From Anaerotignum faecicola (GTDB lineage Bacteria; Bacillota; Clostridia; Lachnospirales; Anaerotignaceae): DNA of 64,000 nt. The DNA is taken from NCBI GenBank assembly GCA_024460105.1, contig JANFXS010000002.1, forward strand, positions 62,001 to 126,000, read 5' to 3'. Position 1 is the stretch's first letter. Each line of letters opens with the position of its first letter. Below, one piece after another: positions 45,216 to 54,419 of the stretch. The notes beneath the pieces were generated by a model. The model saw only the letters and a program-made list of their open reading frames with translations, was not told the DNA's origin and ran no database searches. The translations under genes and the position numbers were made by a program.

Positions 45216-45231
45216 GTTAGCATTAACTAAC
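45216..45231. promoter_or_regulatory. GTTAG-N6-CTAAC site before ABC pair
   Basis: GTTAGCATTAACTAAC lies 32 bp upstream of the first ABC gene. The outer five bases of each arm match the two palindromes at 53881-53896 and 53946-53961. It could bind the same regulator. The TTAG...CTAA core recalls DtxR/IdeR-type iron boxes, but the match is partial. Confidence 0.5.
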
Positions 45232-45254
45232 TTATGTGTATAAATTATAGGGCT

Positions 45255-45872
45255 CTACTGCCCCATAATTTTCATCCAACCAGCTGTATAAAACGCTCTC
45301 ATCTGTTCAACATAATTTTCTGCATTGACAAGGGGCATTTCATGAATAATCAATTCAAAAAACGTATGAAACATCCCCGTAATCAAAATATGTTCTAAGG
45401 TTGGATCTATTGGCGGAGAAGGATGACCTAATTTTGCTAAGACGTTTTTATACGCCTGCGTGCCATTCATCTCAATCTCAACCATCTCATCAATGAAATT
45501 AGCAAATCGTGTGCCTTCTGAACAGCAGAGAAGCAATTTACATTCTTCCAGATTCTGATAGGCATAATGTAGCATATCAAACATACACATCCCGGAAATA
45601 TCGCTCATAACTTTCGGTTGCTGTTCATACGGAAGATTTGCAAATTCCTTCTGGGCTTCTTTAAAACGATTAATCAAATAATCATAGTGTTTACCCACAA
45701 GAGCTTCAAAGAGTTCCTCTTTGCTTTTATAATACCCATAAAAAGCACCCGTTGTCAGCCCTACAGATTTAAGAATATTTCGTAAGGATGCAGAACGATA
45801 ACCTTTCTGCGAAAATTCCTTTTTAGCCTCAAGATGAATACATTCTAACGTTGTTAAGCTTTGCTCTGCCAT
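45255..45872 (-). CDS. TetR family repressor of ABC pair
   Basis: The 205-residue protein has the TetR helix-turn-helix (FSQKGYRSASLRNILKSVG, TTGAFYGYYKSKEELFEAL) at residues about 15-60 and a helical ligand domain. I start at ATG 45872 after GGAGGTCAGT; ATG 45884 is inside the ribosome binding site. Two overlapping palindromes at 45883-45912, at the start of its message, indicate autorepression. It is read in the same direction as the ABC genes and probably controls them through read-through. Confidence 0.9.
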   Translation of the reverse strand: MAEQSLTTLECIHLEAKKEFSQKGYRSASLRNILKSVGLTTGAFYGYYKSKEELFEALVGKHYDYLINRFKEAQKEFANLPYEQQPKVMSDISGMCMFDMLHYAYQNLEECKLLLCCSEGTRFANFIDEMVEIEMNGTQAYKNVLAKLGHPSPPIDPTLEHILITGMFHTFFELIIHEMPLVNAENYVEQMRAFYTAGWMKIMGQ

Positions 45873-45882
45873 ACTGACCTCC

Positions 45883-45912
45883 ATATAACATTGTTATATA
45901 ACACAGTTATAT
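45883..45912. promoter_or_regulatory. Tandem TetR operators ATATAAC-N3-GTTATAT
   Basis: ATATAACATTGTTATAT (45883-45899) and ATATAACACAGTTATAT (45896-45912) have identical 7-bp arms and 3-base spacers and share four bases. Centres are 13 bp apart. Location at the TetR start is typical for autoregulation by paired dimers. No copy was found elsewhere in the window. Confidence 0.75.
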
Positions 45913-46204
45913 TATAAAATTAGTCATTTTATTTGTCAAGTGTACATTATTTGAAATACGTAAACGTTTTAAACTAATTAATATGGTACAGGTACTACAT
46001 CTTACTTAAATTTACTTTAAAATACCCATTTAAAATAAAAAGATCTGATAATATGTGTAAACAGATTAACAGCTCTCTAGTATCTATTGGAATATCTTGG
46101 ACATCTTTGCCTATCAGAGTTTCATATTCTTCCTAAAATTTATGAATATCGTTTTGCTTTTTTGATATTTGTACATAATATATAAGTTTCTTCTCTTTTT
46201 CGCA
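45913..46204. other. Intergenic region between TetR gene and nitrogenase-like operon end
   Basis: Nothing gene-like is seen. The stretch should contain the TetR promoter close to 45.91-45.96 kb (ATTATAAAAT near 45911). The sequence beyond 46000 is AT-rich and without recognisable repeats until the hairpin at 46205. A further unassigned 180 bp lies between that hairpin and 46436. Confidence 0.5.
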
Positions 46205-46253
46205 AAAATAAAAGGTCCTCCTATAAATTAAATTTTATCATAGGAAAACCTTT
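46205..46253 (-). terminator. Probable terminator of nitrogenase-like operon; hairpin repeat copy 2
   Basis: Arms AAAGGTCCTCCTAT and ATAGGAAAACCTTT are followed by TTATTTTT on the minus strand. The unit resembles the hairpin at 10617-10659, including the flanking TATATTTACA. It lies 180 bp past the operon's last gene. Confidence 0.6.
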
Positions 46254-46435
46254 CACCATATATTTACAAAAAAAGCTTCACATACCAATGAACTAAACAG
46301 TTTCACGCATTGATACTTGAAATAATAAGTAATATCATCATTTTTTGTTTTTATTAATATTGATTTTTAAATAATGAATATTGAAGTATTTTCAGATACT
46401 TCCTAACATTTTTATTACCTTTTTTCTAATTACAA

Positions 46436-47635
46436 TCAATCTAATAAATATTTATTCATATTATCACCAATAAAAAGTGGAATATTATCCCAATAAATTT
46501 TACTAGAAACTGCAACGTGCGGAAAAGAAATAAACTTAATGTTATTTAGTTTTTCTTTAGGTATAAGTTGTTTGATAAGTGGATCAGCAATTATAATATC
46601 ATATTCTTCATTACTAAGAAGATTTATAATATCATTTTCATTAGAAATATCTAAATCATAATCAATGGATATGCTGGTATCTTTACCAAAAATACATCCA
46701 ACCTGTACATTATCATGTGGATGAATTTTATTATATGCTCCACGCCATGAATTGCCTTGAATTTGTTCACCTATAAAAATAATATTTTTTCCAACTACAT
46801 CTTTAGTCTGTATTTTATAATCATCTTTTCCAAAAACAAAACTTTTATTATTTTCAATAGCATTATCAACAGCTTTTTTGAAAACTTCTGCACCAACATC
46901 TCCCATTGGAATACCGGCAACATAAGGTATTTTGTATTTTGTTTCCATAATCTTTGCCAGAGCCATACCACCTTGAGAAACCACAATATTAACTTTGGCT
47001 TTTGCTGCATTTGCAATATCATCAAGTTTAACACCCATACTAAAGCATGCAACTATGTTATATCCCCAATGCTTCAGCATTTCTTTTAAGTCATTGGCAT
47101 TTTCATTTAATCCAAAATCAATAGGTGTCATTCCTAATATATTAACACCATTTTGCACTTTTATATTTGTATCTTTAACAAAAATTTCTGCAAGTGCTTT
47201 TTCAGCCATAGAGATACCTTTATTGTACAGATTAAAACCATTTGTATCCAAACCTATACAAGGTATATTTATCTGACTTTCCAGTTCTGTAGCTATTCCA
47301 TTCATATCACTTCCAATCAACATAGGTACAGGGCTACCTAAAACGGCAGCAAATTTAGTTTCAGGTGTGCAAGCATTTTTAATTTTTTCAATCAAATCAT
47401 TATCTAATCCTAAAACTGCGTCCATTTCTCTCAGCTTAGAGCAAAAAATAGCGCTTTTTGACCCATACCATCTTGGTTCATCATAACCTGTGTAATTTCC
47501 TGTACAACCGCCAGCATCATGTATTACGACAATACCCCTTAACTCAAACAGAGTTGAACATACACCTGAGTAATCTGGTGCAAAAGGAGGAAGATACATT
47601 CTTAAATATTTCAATGAACTACACCACCAATCCAT
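46436..47635 (-). CDS. Nitrogenase-like component 1 subunit (NifD/BchN-like)
   Basis: The 399-residue protein belongs to the nitrogenase component 1 family. Cys26 (YSGVCSTL) and Cys44 (HDAGGCTGNYTG) correspond to NifD Cys62 and Cys88. The third P-cluster site is replaced: AAVLGSPVPMLIGSD has Ser/Gly where NifD has Cys154 (ECPIGLIGDD). No region resembles the FeMo-cofactor ligands Cys275/His442. Rossmann-like repeats follow (GVNILGMTPIDFG, KVNIVVSQGG, NIIFIGEQ). ATG 47635 overlaps the upstream gene by 17 bases; TTG 47644 is an alternative. It should form a heterodimer with the product of 47619-48905 and act as a reductase fed by the NifH-like protein. Substrate unknown. Confidence 0.85.
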   Translation of the reverse strand: MDWWCSSLKYLRMYLPPFAPDYSGVCSTLFELRGIVVIHDAGGCTGNYTGYDEPRWYGSKSAIFCSKLREMDAVLGLDNDLIEKIKNACTPETKFAAVLGSPVPMLIGSDMNGIATELESQINIPCIGLDTNGFNLYNKGISMAEKALAEIFVKDTNIKVQNGVNILGMTPIDFGLNENANDLKEMLKHWGYNIVACFSMGVKLDDIANAAKAKVNIVVSQGGMALAKIMETKYKIPYVAGIPMGDVGAEVFKKAVDNAIENNKSFVFGKDDYKIQTKDVVGKNIIFIGEQIQGNSWRGAYNKIHPHDNVQVGCIFGKDTSISIDYDLDISNENDIINLLSNEEYDIIIADPLIKQLIPKEKLNNIKFISFPHVAVSSKIYWDNIPLFIGDNMNKYLLD

Positions 47636-48905
47636 AGCTTTCAATCAACTCTTTAAGTCCAACAGGATTTTCATAGCAATTTCTTATCGTTTTCATAAGT
47701 TTTATAACCCCATAATATCCAAACATGCCTTCATCATTAAATAAATCCAAAACATATTTACTTTGGGTAATATATGCTGCTTCAAAACCTATAGATAACG
47801 CATTCTCTATCTCGTCACTACGTAACATAGTTTTTGGATTTTGCGGTGTCATAATTTTTATATTAGGACAATTATTAATAATATTGTTCCAAGCTTCAGT
47901 TTCTGCCTGAGATGGTTTTTCAGAGAAAATTCCTTTTATATTAAATTTATTTTTATATAAAAACCAAGCCAACTGATAAGGACGCATAACAGCTGATAAA
48001 TCTATATAAATAGGCAAATCACCAATTAATTGCTTTGTTTTTTCAATCTCCTGCTGTGCCTGTAACCTCATATCTGACAATATTGCATTAATCTCAAGTC
48101 TATTTTTTTCACTAATCTTTTCTGAAAAAAGCTCTATCATTCTTCTATATTGTTTATCAATAATGTCTAAATCAAAACTTACACACATATCCTCATAAAC
48201 AATACCTAAATCTTTTTCCATCATATTTACAGCAGCCAAACCATTTGGTTCTATTAAAAAGTTATATCTTGAATATGCCATATCCTGAAAATCATTGTAA
48301 TTATTACATTTCATAATGTGATTTACGTTGTTTATACCCATATATTTAAGTACAGTATAAATTTCACATTCTTCATCTATCGGCAGAAGATTACCTATGC
48401 AATTAATAGAATCATTACTAAAGTTTTTCTTTTTAAGCAACCTATAAATCTGATGTTGAATATTTTGTGCCGGTGGCAATTTACTATCATCTCTTATTGG
48501 GTTCATATGACAAAATACAAAATCTATATATGAAAATCTTTCCTTTAATTTTAAGGTCAATGCCTCCAAATCAGTTCCCATTAAATCATCTATACATGTT
48601 ACAAATAAAAGCATAGCCTTTGGTTTTTTTTCTAATCTTTTTAAAACTACATCTACTACTTCAAAAATTTGTTGTTCATATCCGCCGGAAACCACATCTT
48701 TTTCATCTAAAAAATAATATGCTAATCTATTTCTGAATTTATGTAAAACTGCACTTACAGCACCATGACGCCCGCAAGCTGGTGGTGAAAAGAATATTTG
48801 AAAACTTTCAGGAACAGACATCCCTACTCTTACCATACCCCAACCACCATGTGCTGGAGATGAATAACTTAATGTTTTGTTAAAACAATCACAATTTTTG
48901 CTCAT
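47619..48905 (-). CDS. Nitrogenase-like component 1 subunit (NifK/BchB-like)
   Basis: This 428-residue component 1 protein has [13 protein letters not shown] at the N-terminus, Cys44 in [11 protein letters not shown] (position of NifK Cys95) and Cys104 in [13 protein letters not shown] (position of Cys153). The first canonical ligand (Cys70) is missing; Cys5 and Cys7 precede the conserved region. [14 protein letters not shown] resembles the D-V-x-GG signature of NifD. With Cys26 and Cys44 of the partner it could supply four ligands to one interface iron-sulfur cluster. ATG 48905 overlaps the end of the NifH-like gene by 17 bases, so all three reductase genes are translationally coupled. Confidence 0.85.
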   Translation of the reverse strand: MSKNCDCFNKTLSYSSPAHGGWGMVRVGMSVPESFQIFFSPPACGRHGAVSAVLHKFRNRLAYYFLDEKDVVSGGYEQQIFEVVDVVLKRLEKKPKAMLLFVTCIDDLMGTDLEALTLKLKERFSYIDFVFCHMNPIRDDSKLPPAQNIQHQIYRLLKKKNFSNDSINCIGNLLPIDEECEIYTVLKYMGINNVNHIMKCNNYNDFQDMAYSRYNFLIEPNGLAAVNMMEKDLGIVYEDMCVSFDLDIIDKQYRRMIELFSEKISEKNRLEINAILSDMRLQAQQEIEKTKQLIGDLPIYIDLSAVMRPYQLAWFLYKNKFNIKGIFSEKPSQAETEAWNNIINNCPNIKIMTPQNPKTMLRSDEIENALSIGFEAAYITQSKYVLDLFNDEGMFGYYGVIKLMKTIRNCYENPVGLKELIESYGLVV

Positions 48906-49656
48906 GACATACCTCCAGAACTTTCTTTGCTAAATTTATATAACTTTGAGCCATTTGCGAATCTGGAAAAGCTTCTATTACAGTTTTAGTAAGCGCTTCT
49001 GCCTTTTGAACAGTATCATCTCTAGGGATTTGTGCAACAATATTACTTTCAATTTCATTGGCAACTTTTTCAGTAAGTTCGTATTCATTTTCAACATTTC
49101 TTTCATTTAAAATTATGCCACCAAGCTTAGCATAATTTCTTGTACCAAAATTTTTAATAGCATAAGCAATATTACTTGCAGCATAAAGAGCCATCGACTC
49201 GCCTGATGTAACTATAAATACATAGTCGGCATATCCTCCACGAATAGGCATTGCAAAACCACCACAGACAACATCACCAAGTACATCATAAAGCACAATA
49301 TCTGGTTTATAGGTCTCATAAACCCCAAGCTCTTCCATTTTTTCAAAAGCTGTTATAATACCTCTACCTGCACAGCCTATTCCTGGAGTTGGTCCTCCTG
49401 CTTCAACACAAAAAGTATTACCATATCCAGAAAAAACAATATCATCTTTAGATATATCGTTTGATTTACTTCTCAGCTGATCAAGTACTGAAGGTATCTT
49501 ATATCCTGCTAAATTTTTTGTAGAATCTGCTTTAGGATCACATCCAACTTGAAGCACGCGATATCCCATTAAGCTAAAAGCTGCTGAAAGATTTGAAGTC
49601 GTAGTTGACTTACCTATTCCGCCTTTACCATAAATCGCAATTTTTATCACATTCAT
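48889..49656 (-). CDS. NifH/BchL-like iron protein
   Basis: The 255-residue protein has a full P-loop GKGGIGKST (residues 10-18), switch [14 protein letters not shown], Cys95 in GIGCAGRG and Cys131 in [16 protein letters not shown], which are the two ligands by which each monomer binds the shared [4Fe-4S] cluster. It is shorter than NifH (about 290) and nearer BchL/CfbC-type length. It would be an ATP-dependent electron donor to the component 1 pair. It starts 20 bases after the ABC ATPase gene. All catalytic residues are present. Confidence 0.93.
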   Translation of the reverse strand: MNVIKIAIYGKGGIGKSTTTSNLSAAFSLMGYRVLQVGCDPKADSTKNLAGYKIPSVLDQLRSKSNDISKDDIVFSGYGNTFCVEAGGPTPGIGCAGRGIITAFEKMEELGVYETYKPDIVLYDVLGDVVCGGFAMPIRGGYADYVFIVTSGESMALYAASNIAYAIKNFGTRNYAKLGGIILNERNVENEYELTEKVANEIESNIVAQIPRDDTVQKAEALTKTVIEAFPDSQMAQSYINLAKKVLEVCHEQKL

Positions 49657-49676
49657 TTCTCCTTTTTCATACTTTA

Positions 49677-50483
49677 TTACACAATTAATTTTTGCTGTGC
49701 AGCATTAATATCCATAGGAATAATTCCATAATATTTTTTAAGGTCTTCTTGAACATGAACAACTTTTGCAGATATATCAAAAAACTCCTTGATATTCTCC
49801 TGTGTGATTATTTCTTGTGTATTTCCAAATAAATATCCACCTGCTTTAAGCATTAATGTTTTATCACTGCATCTTAATGCATTTGCCGGAAAATGCGTAT
49901 TAATAATAACTGCCAAATTTTGTTTATGTGATAGTTTGTCTAAAATATCTAAAACCTTTAATTGATTTTTCATATCAAGGTTTGATTCAGGTTCATCCAA
50001 TATAAGAACCTTAGGCTCTTTAGCCAACGCTCTTGCAATTAATACCATTTGAAGTTGACCTCCAGACAATTTATTGCAAGAGCGTTCCATTAAGTCTTCC
50101 ATTCCCATATCCACAAGAATATTTTGAGCAATTTCAAAGTCCTTTTTATTAGGTACATGTCCAAAAGAAACGTATTGAGATCGTCCCATAACAACCATGT
50201 TTAAAACACTATATCCAAAAATTAGTTGTTTTGCCTGTGGAACATAACTTACAAGTTTCCAAAAGTCAGTGGTACTCATTTTTTTTGTATTTTTACCATC
50301 TATGGTTATATCGCCTTTTTCTACTTTTAAAAACCCAAGCATACATCTTAAAAATGTTGTCTTTCCTATTCCGTTTGCGCCTAAAATAGATAATGTTTCA
50401 CCTTTTTGGACATCAAAAGATAAATTTTTAAAAAGAAAATTATCATTTTCATATGCAAAAGCTACATTTTCGACTTTAATCAT
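49677..50483 (-). CDS. ABC importer ATPase, FecE/BtuD type
   Basis: The 268-residue ATPase has Walker [10 protein letters not shown] near residue 38, signature LSGGQLQMV, Walker [13 protein letters not shown] and a switch His in [11 protein letters not shown]. It matches ATPases of iron-siderophore and cobalamin importers. ATG 50483 overlaps the permease stop (ATGATTAA). It would power the FecCD-type permease encoded upstream. It is placed directly before the NifH-like gene in one operon. Confidence 0.92.
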   Translation of the reverse strand: MIKVENVAFAYENDNFLFKNLSFDVQKGETLSILGANGIGKTTFLRCMLGFLKVEKGDITIDGKNTKKMSTTDFWKLVSYVPQAKQLIFGYSVLNMVVMGRSQYVSFGHVPNKKDFEIAQNILVDMGMEDLMERSCNKLSGGQLQMVLIARALAKEPKVLILDEPESNLDMKNQLKVLDILDKLSHKQNLAVIINTHFPANALRCSDKTLMLKAGGYLFGNTQEIITQENIKEFFDISAKVVHVQEDLKKYYGIIPMDINAAQQKLIV

Positions 50484-51474
50484 CCCATACACCCCCAGTT
50501 TTATGCAAAAGTAAGGCAAATATAGGCGCACCTACTACTGCAGTTAAAATAGAAAGAGGTATTTCGGTAGCTGTAGCACTTCTTGCCAAAGTATCAATAA
50601 CCAGTAAAAATATCCCTCCGCCTAAAAAATTGGCAGTTAACAAAACCCTATGGTCGTTTCCGCATAACATTCTCATTAAATGCGGCACAGCTAATCCTAC
50701 AAATGCAATTACACCACAAAAAGAAACTGCCACAGAAGCAATTACTGTTGTTGTAATAATTATAAGAATCCTTGTTTGCCTAATGTTAATTCCCAAAGAA
50801 ATCGCCTCATCTTCACTTAAAGAAATAACATTTAAACGCCATCTTAACATCCATAATATAGCTATAGAAACCACCACAAATGGTGCTGCTTTCAAAATAT
50901 CAAACCATGAAGTGCCTGCCATACTGCCCATAAGCCAATATGTTATAGCCGGAAGTTTTTGTTCTGGATCTGCAACAAATTTTATAAGGGATGTTAATGC
51001 CTCAAATACTGCACCAACAATGACACCAGAAAGTACCAACATTAGTATACTACTTTGACCATTTTTCCTACTCATTCGATATGTTATAAACATTCCTAAA
51101 AAGCCCATAATTGTGGCTAATACTTGAATATATAAAAAGTTATTAAATATCAAGATTCCTAAAGCTGCACCAAAGCCTGCACTATAGGATACGCCTAATG
51201 TGTGAGCACTTACCAACGGATTCCCAAACATAGCCTGTAAACAGACGCCGGATACTGATAATCCGGCACCTATTAATACAGACATAATAATACGAGGTAA
51301 GCGAATATTCCAAACAACTGTATCCATCTGAGAATTTAACCCTTTTTGAAAAATTGCATTAGATATATCATTTAAATTCATAGTGTATCTTCCTGCACAA
51401 AGGGCTATAATCACAGTTGATATAAGCACCACAAAAAGTATCATACAAATTCTCATTTGTTTTTGAAACTTCAT
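50476..51474 (-). CDS. ABC importer permease, FecCD/BtuC type
   Basis: This 332-residue membrane protein has nine to ten hydrophobic segments, NIRLPRIIMSVLIGAGLSVSG near the N-terminus and GVIAFVGLAVPHLMRMLCG near residue 255, both typical of FecCD permeases. These form homodimers for uptake of Fe-siderophores, heme or cobalamin. It follows the lipoprotein gene by 20 bases and overlaps the ATPase start. Substrate class is inferred from the family only. Confidence 0.93.
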   Translation of the reverse strand: MKFQKQMRICMILFVVLISTVIIALCAGRYTMNLNDISNAIFQKGLNSQMDTVVWNIRLPRIIMSVLIGAGLSVSGVCLQAMFGNPLVSAHTLGVSYSAGFGAALGILIFNNFLYIQVLATIMGFLGMFITYRMSRKNGQSSILMLVLSGVIVGAVFEALTSLIKFVADPEQKLPAITYWLMGSMAGTSWFDILKAAPFVVVSIAILWMLRWRLNVISLSEDEAISLGINIRQTRILIIITTTVIASVAVSFCGVIAFVGLAVPHLMRMLCGNDHRVLLTANFLGGGIFLLVIDTLARSATATEIPLSILTAVVGAPIFALLLHKTGGVWDD

Positions 51475-51494
51475 TTATACAAAACCCCTTTTAA

Positions 51495-52664
51495 TTATTT
51501 TGAACCGCCAAAAGATGCTCCTTTCGCTGCCTCAGGATTTGCTTTAAGAATTCCCTCTGCTTGTTCTAATGTAAGGCTATATTGATAAAACTCGTCATAA
51601 TATGAAATTATTTCCTGCGTCATATCATACGTAAATAAATCTGGATGAAGAGTCTGTGCCATCCATTTTGCCATCAAAGGTGCGTCACCTGAAGGTGGAA
51701 ACCAGCGATATGTACCTAAAGGTTCTTTATAAACTTTTCCGTTTTTAACAGCAGCAACTTCACTCCAATCCTGACCTTCTATAGTATTATTTAATAAATC
51801 TTCAGGCATTGTTTCTGTAAATGTTGTAATAAGGATTATATCTGGATTCCACTCATAAATTTGCTCCATATTTACAATAGAATGTCCTTGTATTTCAGCA
51901 GCAGCATTTACTCCCCCAGCAGATTCAATCCAAAAGCCTCCATAAAATCCATTTCCGCTTACGCTTATTTCGTCTGCGCTATGGTTATATAAATAAAGAA
52001 CTTTTGGCTTTTCTTCTTCTGGTATTGTTTTTACTACCTCAGCTATTTCATCTTGAACTTTTTTACCATAATCCAAAACTTTTGCGGCATTTCCATTGTC
52101 GCTGTCTGTACCAAACATAGTACCCATGATTTCAAGCCAACTTTCCATTGTTTTAAGAGCATCTCCTCCAGCCTGCGTTTTTACACCAACTGCAGTAATT
52201 CCAGCTTCTGTCATTACATCATATTGATTTGTATATTCAGCCCAATACATAACAACATCCGGGTCAAGTTTCATCATTTCTTCTATGTTTATATCAAGAC
52301 CATCTATAAAGTTGCTAGGTACATTCACTAAATCAGGATACATAGACTTCATTACAGAATTTTCTATGGCACTTGCTGAACCAGGATGCATTCCTACTAA
52401 GTTTTCAATAGGCGCTCCCGTAATTGCATAAATACTTGGTAAAGGTAATGCTGTTAAAATTACTCTAGATACATCTTTAGGTACTTTTGCAGTCATATTG
52501 TTTTGATCTACAACTTCTATATAATCATCTTTTTCTCCAGTTTCTTGAGATGACTGCGAAGTTGTTTCTAGACTTTCAGTTTCTGATGTATCTGATATAC
52601 TACACCCTGCACAACTTAATCCTAATGTACAAATAGTAAGTAACATTAATATTTTTTTCTTCAT
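51495..52664 (-). CDS. Substrate-binding lipoprotein, FecB/BtuF type
   Basis: The 389-residue protein has a lipoprotein signal (MKKKILMLLTICTLGLSCAG then Cys at about 21) and a Ser/Thr/Glu-rich linker, followed by two Rossmann-like lobes of the periplasmic binding fold (VILTALPLPSIYAITG, KLDPDVVMYWAEY, VLYLYNHSADEISVSG, NPDIILITTFTETMP). It would capture the imported ligand at the cell surface. ATG 52664 follows AGGAGAG. It is the first intact gene of the six-gene operon; a decayed tandem duplicate precedes it. Confidence 0.93.
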   Translation of the reverse strand: MKKKILMLLTICTLGLSCAGCSISDTSETESLETTSQSSQETGEKDDYIEVVDQNNMTAKVPKDVSRVILTALPLPSIYAITGAPIENLVGMHPGSASAIENSVMKSMYPDLVNVPSNFIDGLDINIEEMMKLDPDVVMYWAEYTNQYDVMTEAGITAVGVKTQAGGDALKTMESWLEIMGTMFGTDSDNGNAAKVLDYGKKVQDEIAEVVKTIPEEEKPKVLYLYNHSADEISVSGNGFYGGFWIESAGGVNAAAEIQGHSIVNMEQIYEWNPDIILITTFTETMPEDLLNNTIEGQDWSEVAAVKNGKVYKEPLGTYRWFPPSGDAPLMAKWMAQTLHPDLFTYDMTQEIISYYDEFYQYSLTLEQAEGILKANPEAAKGASFGGSK

Positions 52665-52779
52665 AGAACACTCTCCTATCTTAAAATAATAATTATTATT
52701 TCACAGCTAACAAATAAAAAATATACAGTCACTTCTAATCTCCAAAAAGCACCTTTCCTCGTTTAAGGATTTGAAGTGA

Positions 52780-53860
52780 GTATCCCTTCTATTTGCTACT
52801 GCGTTAATTTATAGCCATAAAAGTTTTCATAATAAAGTTTAATTTCATCTGACATACTATATGTAAACCAATCTGGATGAAGTATTTGAGCTATTCACTT
52901 CGCCATCAAAGTAGTGTCACTTGAATGTGGAAACCAATGGAAAACACATAAACTTTTTTCCGTTTTTAACAGCTTCAAATTGACTCCAATCCTTACCTTC
53001 TATATAATTATTTAAAATATCTTCTGCTGTTGTTTCTGTCATAGCAGTAATTAATATGACATTCGGATTCCATTTATATATTTGTTCTATGTTCACAACA
53101 AATTGACCAATTATTTCATATGCAACATTAATTCCTCCAGAAGATTCAATCCAAAAACCACCATAAAAGTCTTGACCACTTGCCCTAATTTCATCTTCAC
53201 TGTGACCATACAAATAAAGCACATTTGGTTTATCCTCTTGGATAATTTTATTTACAACCTCAACGATTTCTTCTTGTACCTGAACACCATATTCCAAAGC
53301 TTTTGCAGCATTTCCATTTTCTGTATCCGTCCCAAAGGTCTTGCCAATTACCTTAAGCTAACTTTCTATAGTTTTAAGAGCATTACCTTTTGCCTGTGTT
53401 GTAACTCCAACTGCAGTAATTCCAGCTTCAGTCATAACATCATATTGATTTTTATAGTCTGCCAAATATATTACAACATCTGGATCAAGCTTGAGTATTA
53501 CTTCAATATTTATGTCCATTTTGTCCACAAAATCAGTAGGTACATTTATCAACTCAGGATACATTGATTTCATTACAGAATTTTCAATAGCAGTTACAGA
53601 ACCAAGATACATTCCTACTAAAATTGCAATGGAGCTCCTGTAATAGCATAGATACTAGGCAAAGGAATAGCTGTCAAAATAACACCATAAATATCTTTAG
53701 GTACTTTTACCATCATATTATTTTGGTCTGCACTTTCTATAAACTCTTGTTGTGTTTCAGCAAAATTTATATTTTCCTCTACTAAATTATCTCGACTAAA
53801 TCCTCCTAACATAATTCCCAATACGCAAATAAGTAAACTTATCCCAAATTTCTCTTCTCA
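52780..53860 (-). pseudogene. Decayed duplicate of the binding lipoprotein
   Basis: The three longer fragments (53618-53821, 53358-53612, 52917-53297) and a remnant to about 52780 align in order with the intact lipoprotein, with shared stretches such as VILTAIPLPSIYAITGAP and YGGFWIESSGGIN. The start codon is lost, at least one frameshift occurs near 53615, and stops interrupt the last part (LMAK-stop-IAQ). Homology is strong, so this is a tandem duplication followed by decay. The operators upstream of it are perfect, so the promoter of the operon probably remains here. Confidence 0.88.
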
Positions 53861-53880
53861 GTTATTGAACACTTCTTTTA

Positions 53881-53961
53881 GTTAGTATATACTAACCAAA
53901 TGGTATTTCGGTTGAATTTTAGAAACTTTAAATATATAATTGACAGTTAGTTATAACTAAC
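53881..53961. promoter_or_regulatory. Two perfect 16-bp palindromes upstream of importer locus
   Basis: GTTAGTATATACTAAC (53881-53896) and GTTAGTTATAACTAAC (53946-53961) are perfect palindromes, 65 bp apart. They share GTTAGT-N4-ACTAAC. A TTGACA on the minus strand lies at about 53992-53997. The related site at 45216-45231 precedes the ABC pair. An iron-type regulator of the DtxR class is a possibility, or a TetR-type one; neither is demonstrated. Confidence 0.7.
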
Positions 53962-54419
53962 ACAAAAAAAGTTATCATATTATTGAAATTTTGTCAATAT
54001 ATTATGGTCTATTTTATATCAAAAAGAAGAAATAAAAAATTTATTGAATATTATAAACAACACTAAATTAAAGATAATAGACACAACATAATAACATAGA
54101 CTCAATACTTCACAATAATAATGTATCTTTATATTTATTATTCAAAGAAAAATACTATTCAAAATAGGGTAGCTCAATTCTGTTTTATACAATTGTATAA
54201 TTAATCACATGTGGTTAGATGTTTTTTATAAACTCAAACAGTTTCATGTTGTTATTACTAGCTACAATAAGTTATAGTCTTTATTTTTACTTCTATTCAA
54301 TAGTCACAATTATAAATTTGTTAAAATAATAAATATATACAACTTTTCTGATATGTCATAGCAACTTAATATCTACATTTCCGATTTATATATTATTTAT
54401 AACCTATCTTTCTTTTTCT

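Noticed and set aside
46436-49656. True nitrogenase (dinitrogen fixation)
   Set aside because: No FeMo-cofactor ligands, no NifB or NifEN-type genes, two P-cluster ligands missing and short subunits. The proteins belong to the wider nitrogenase-like group.
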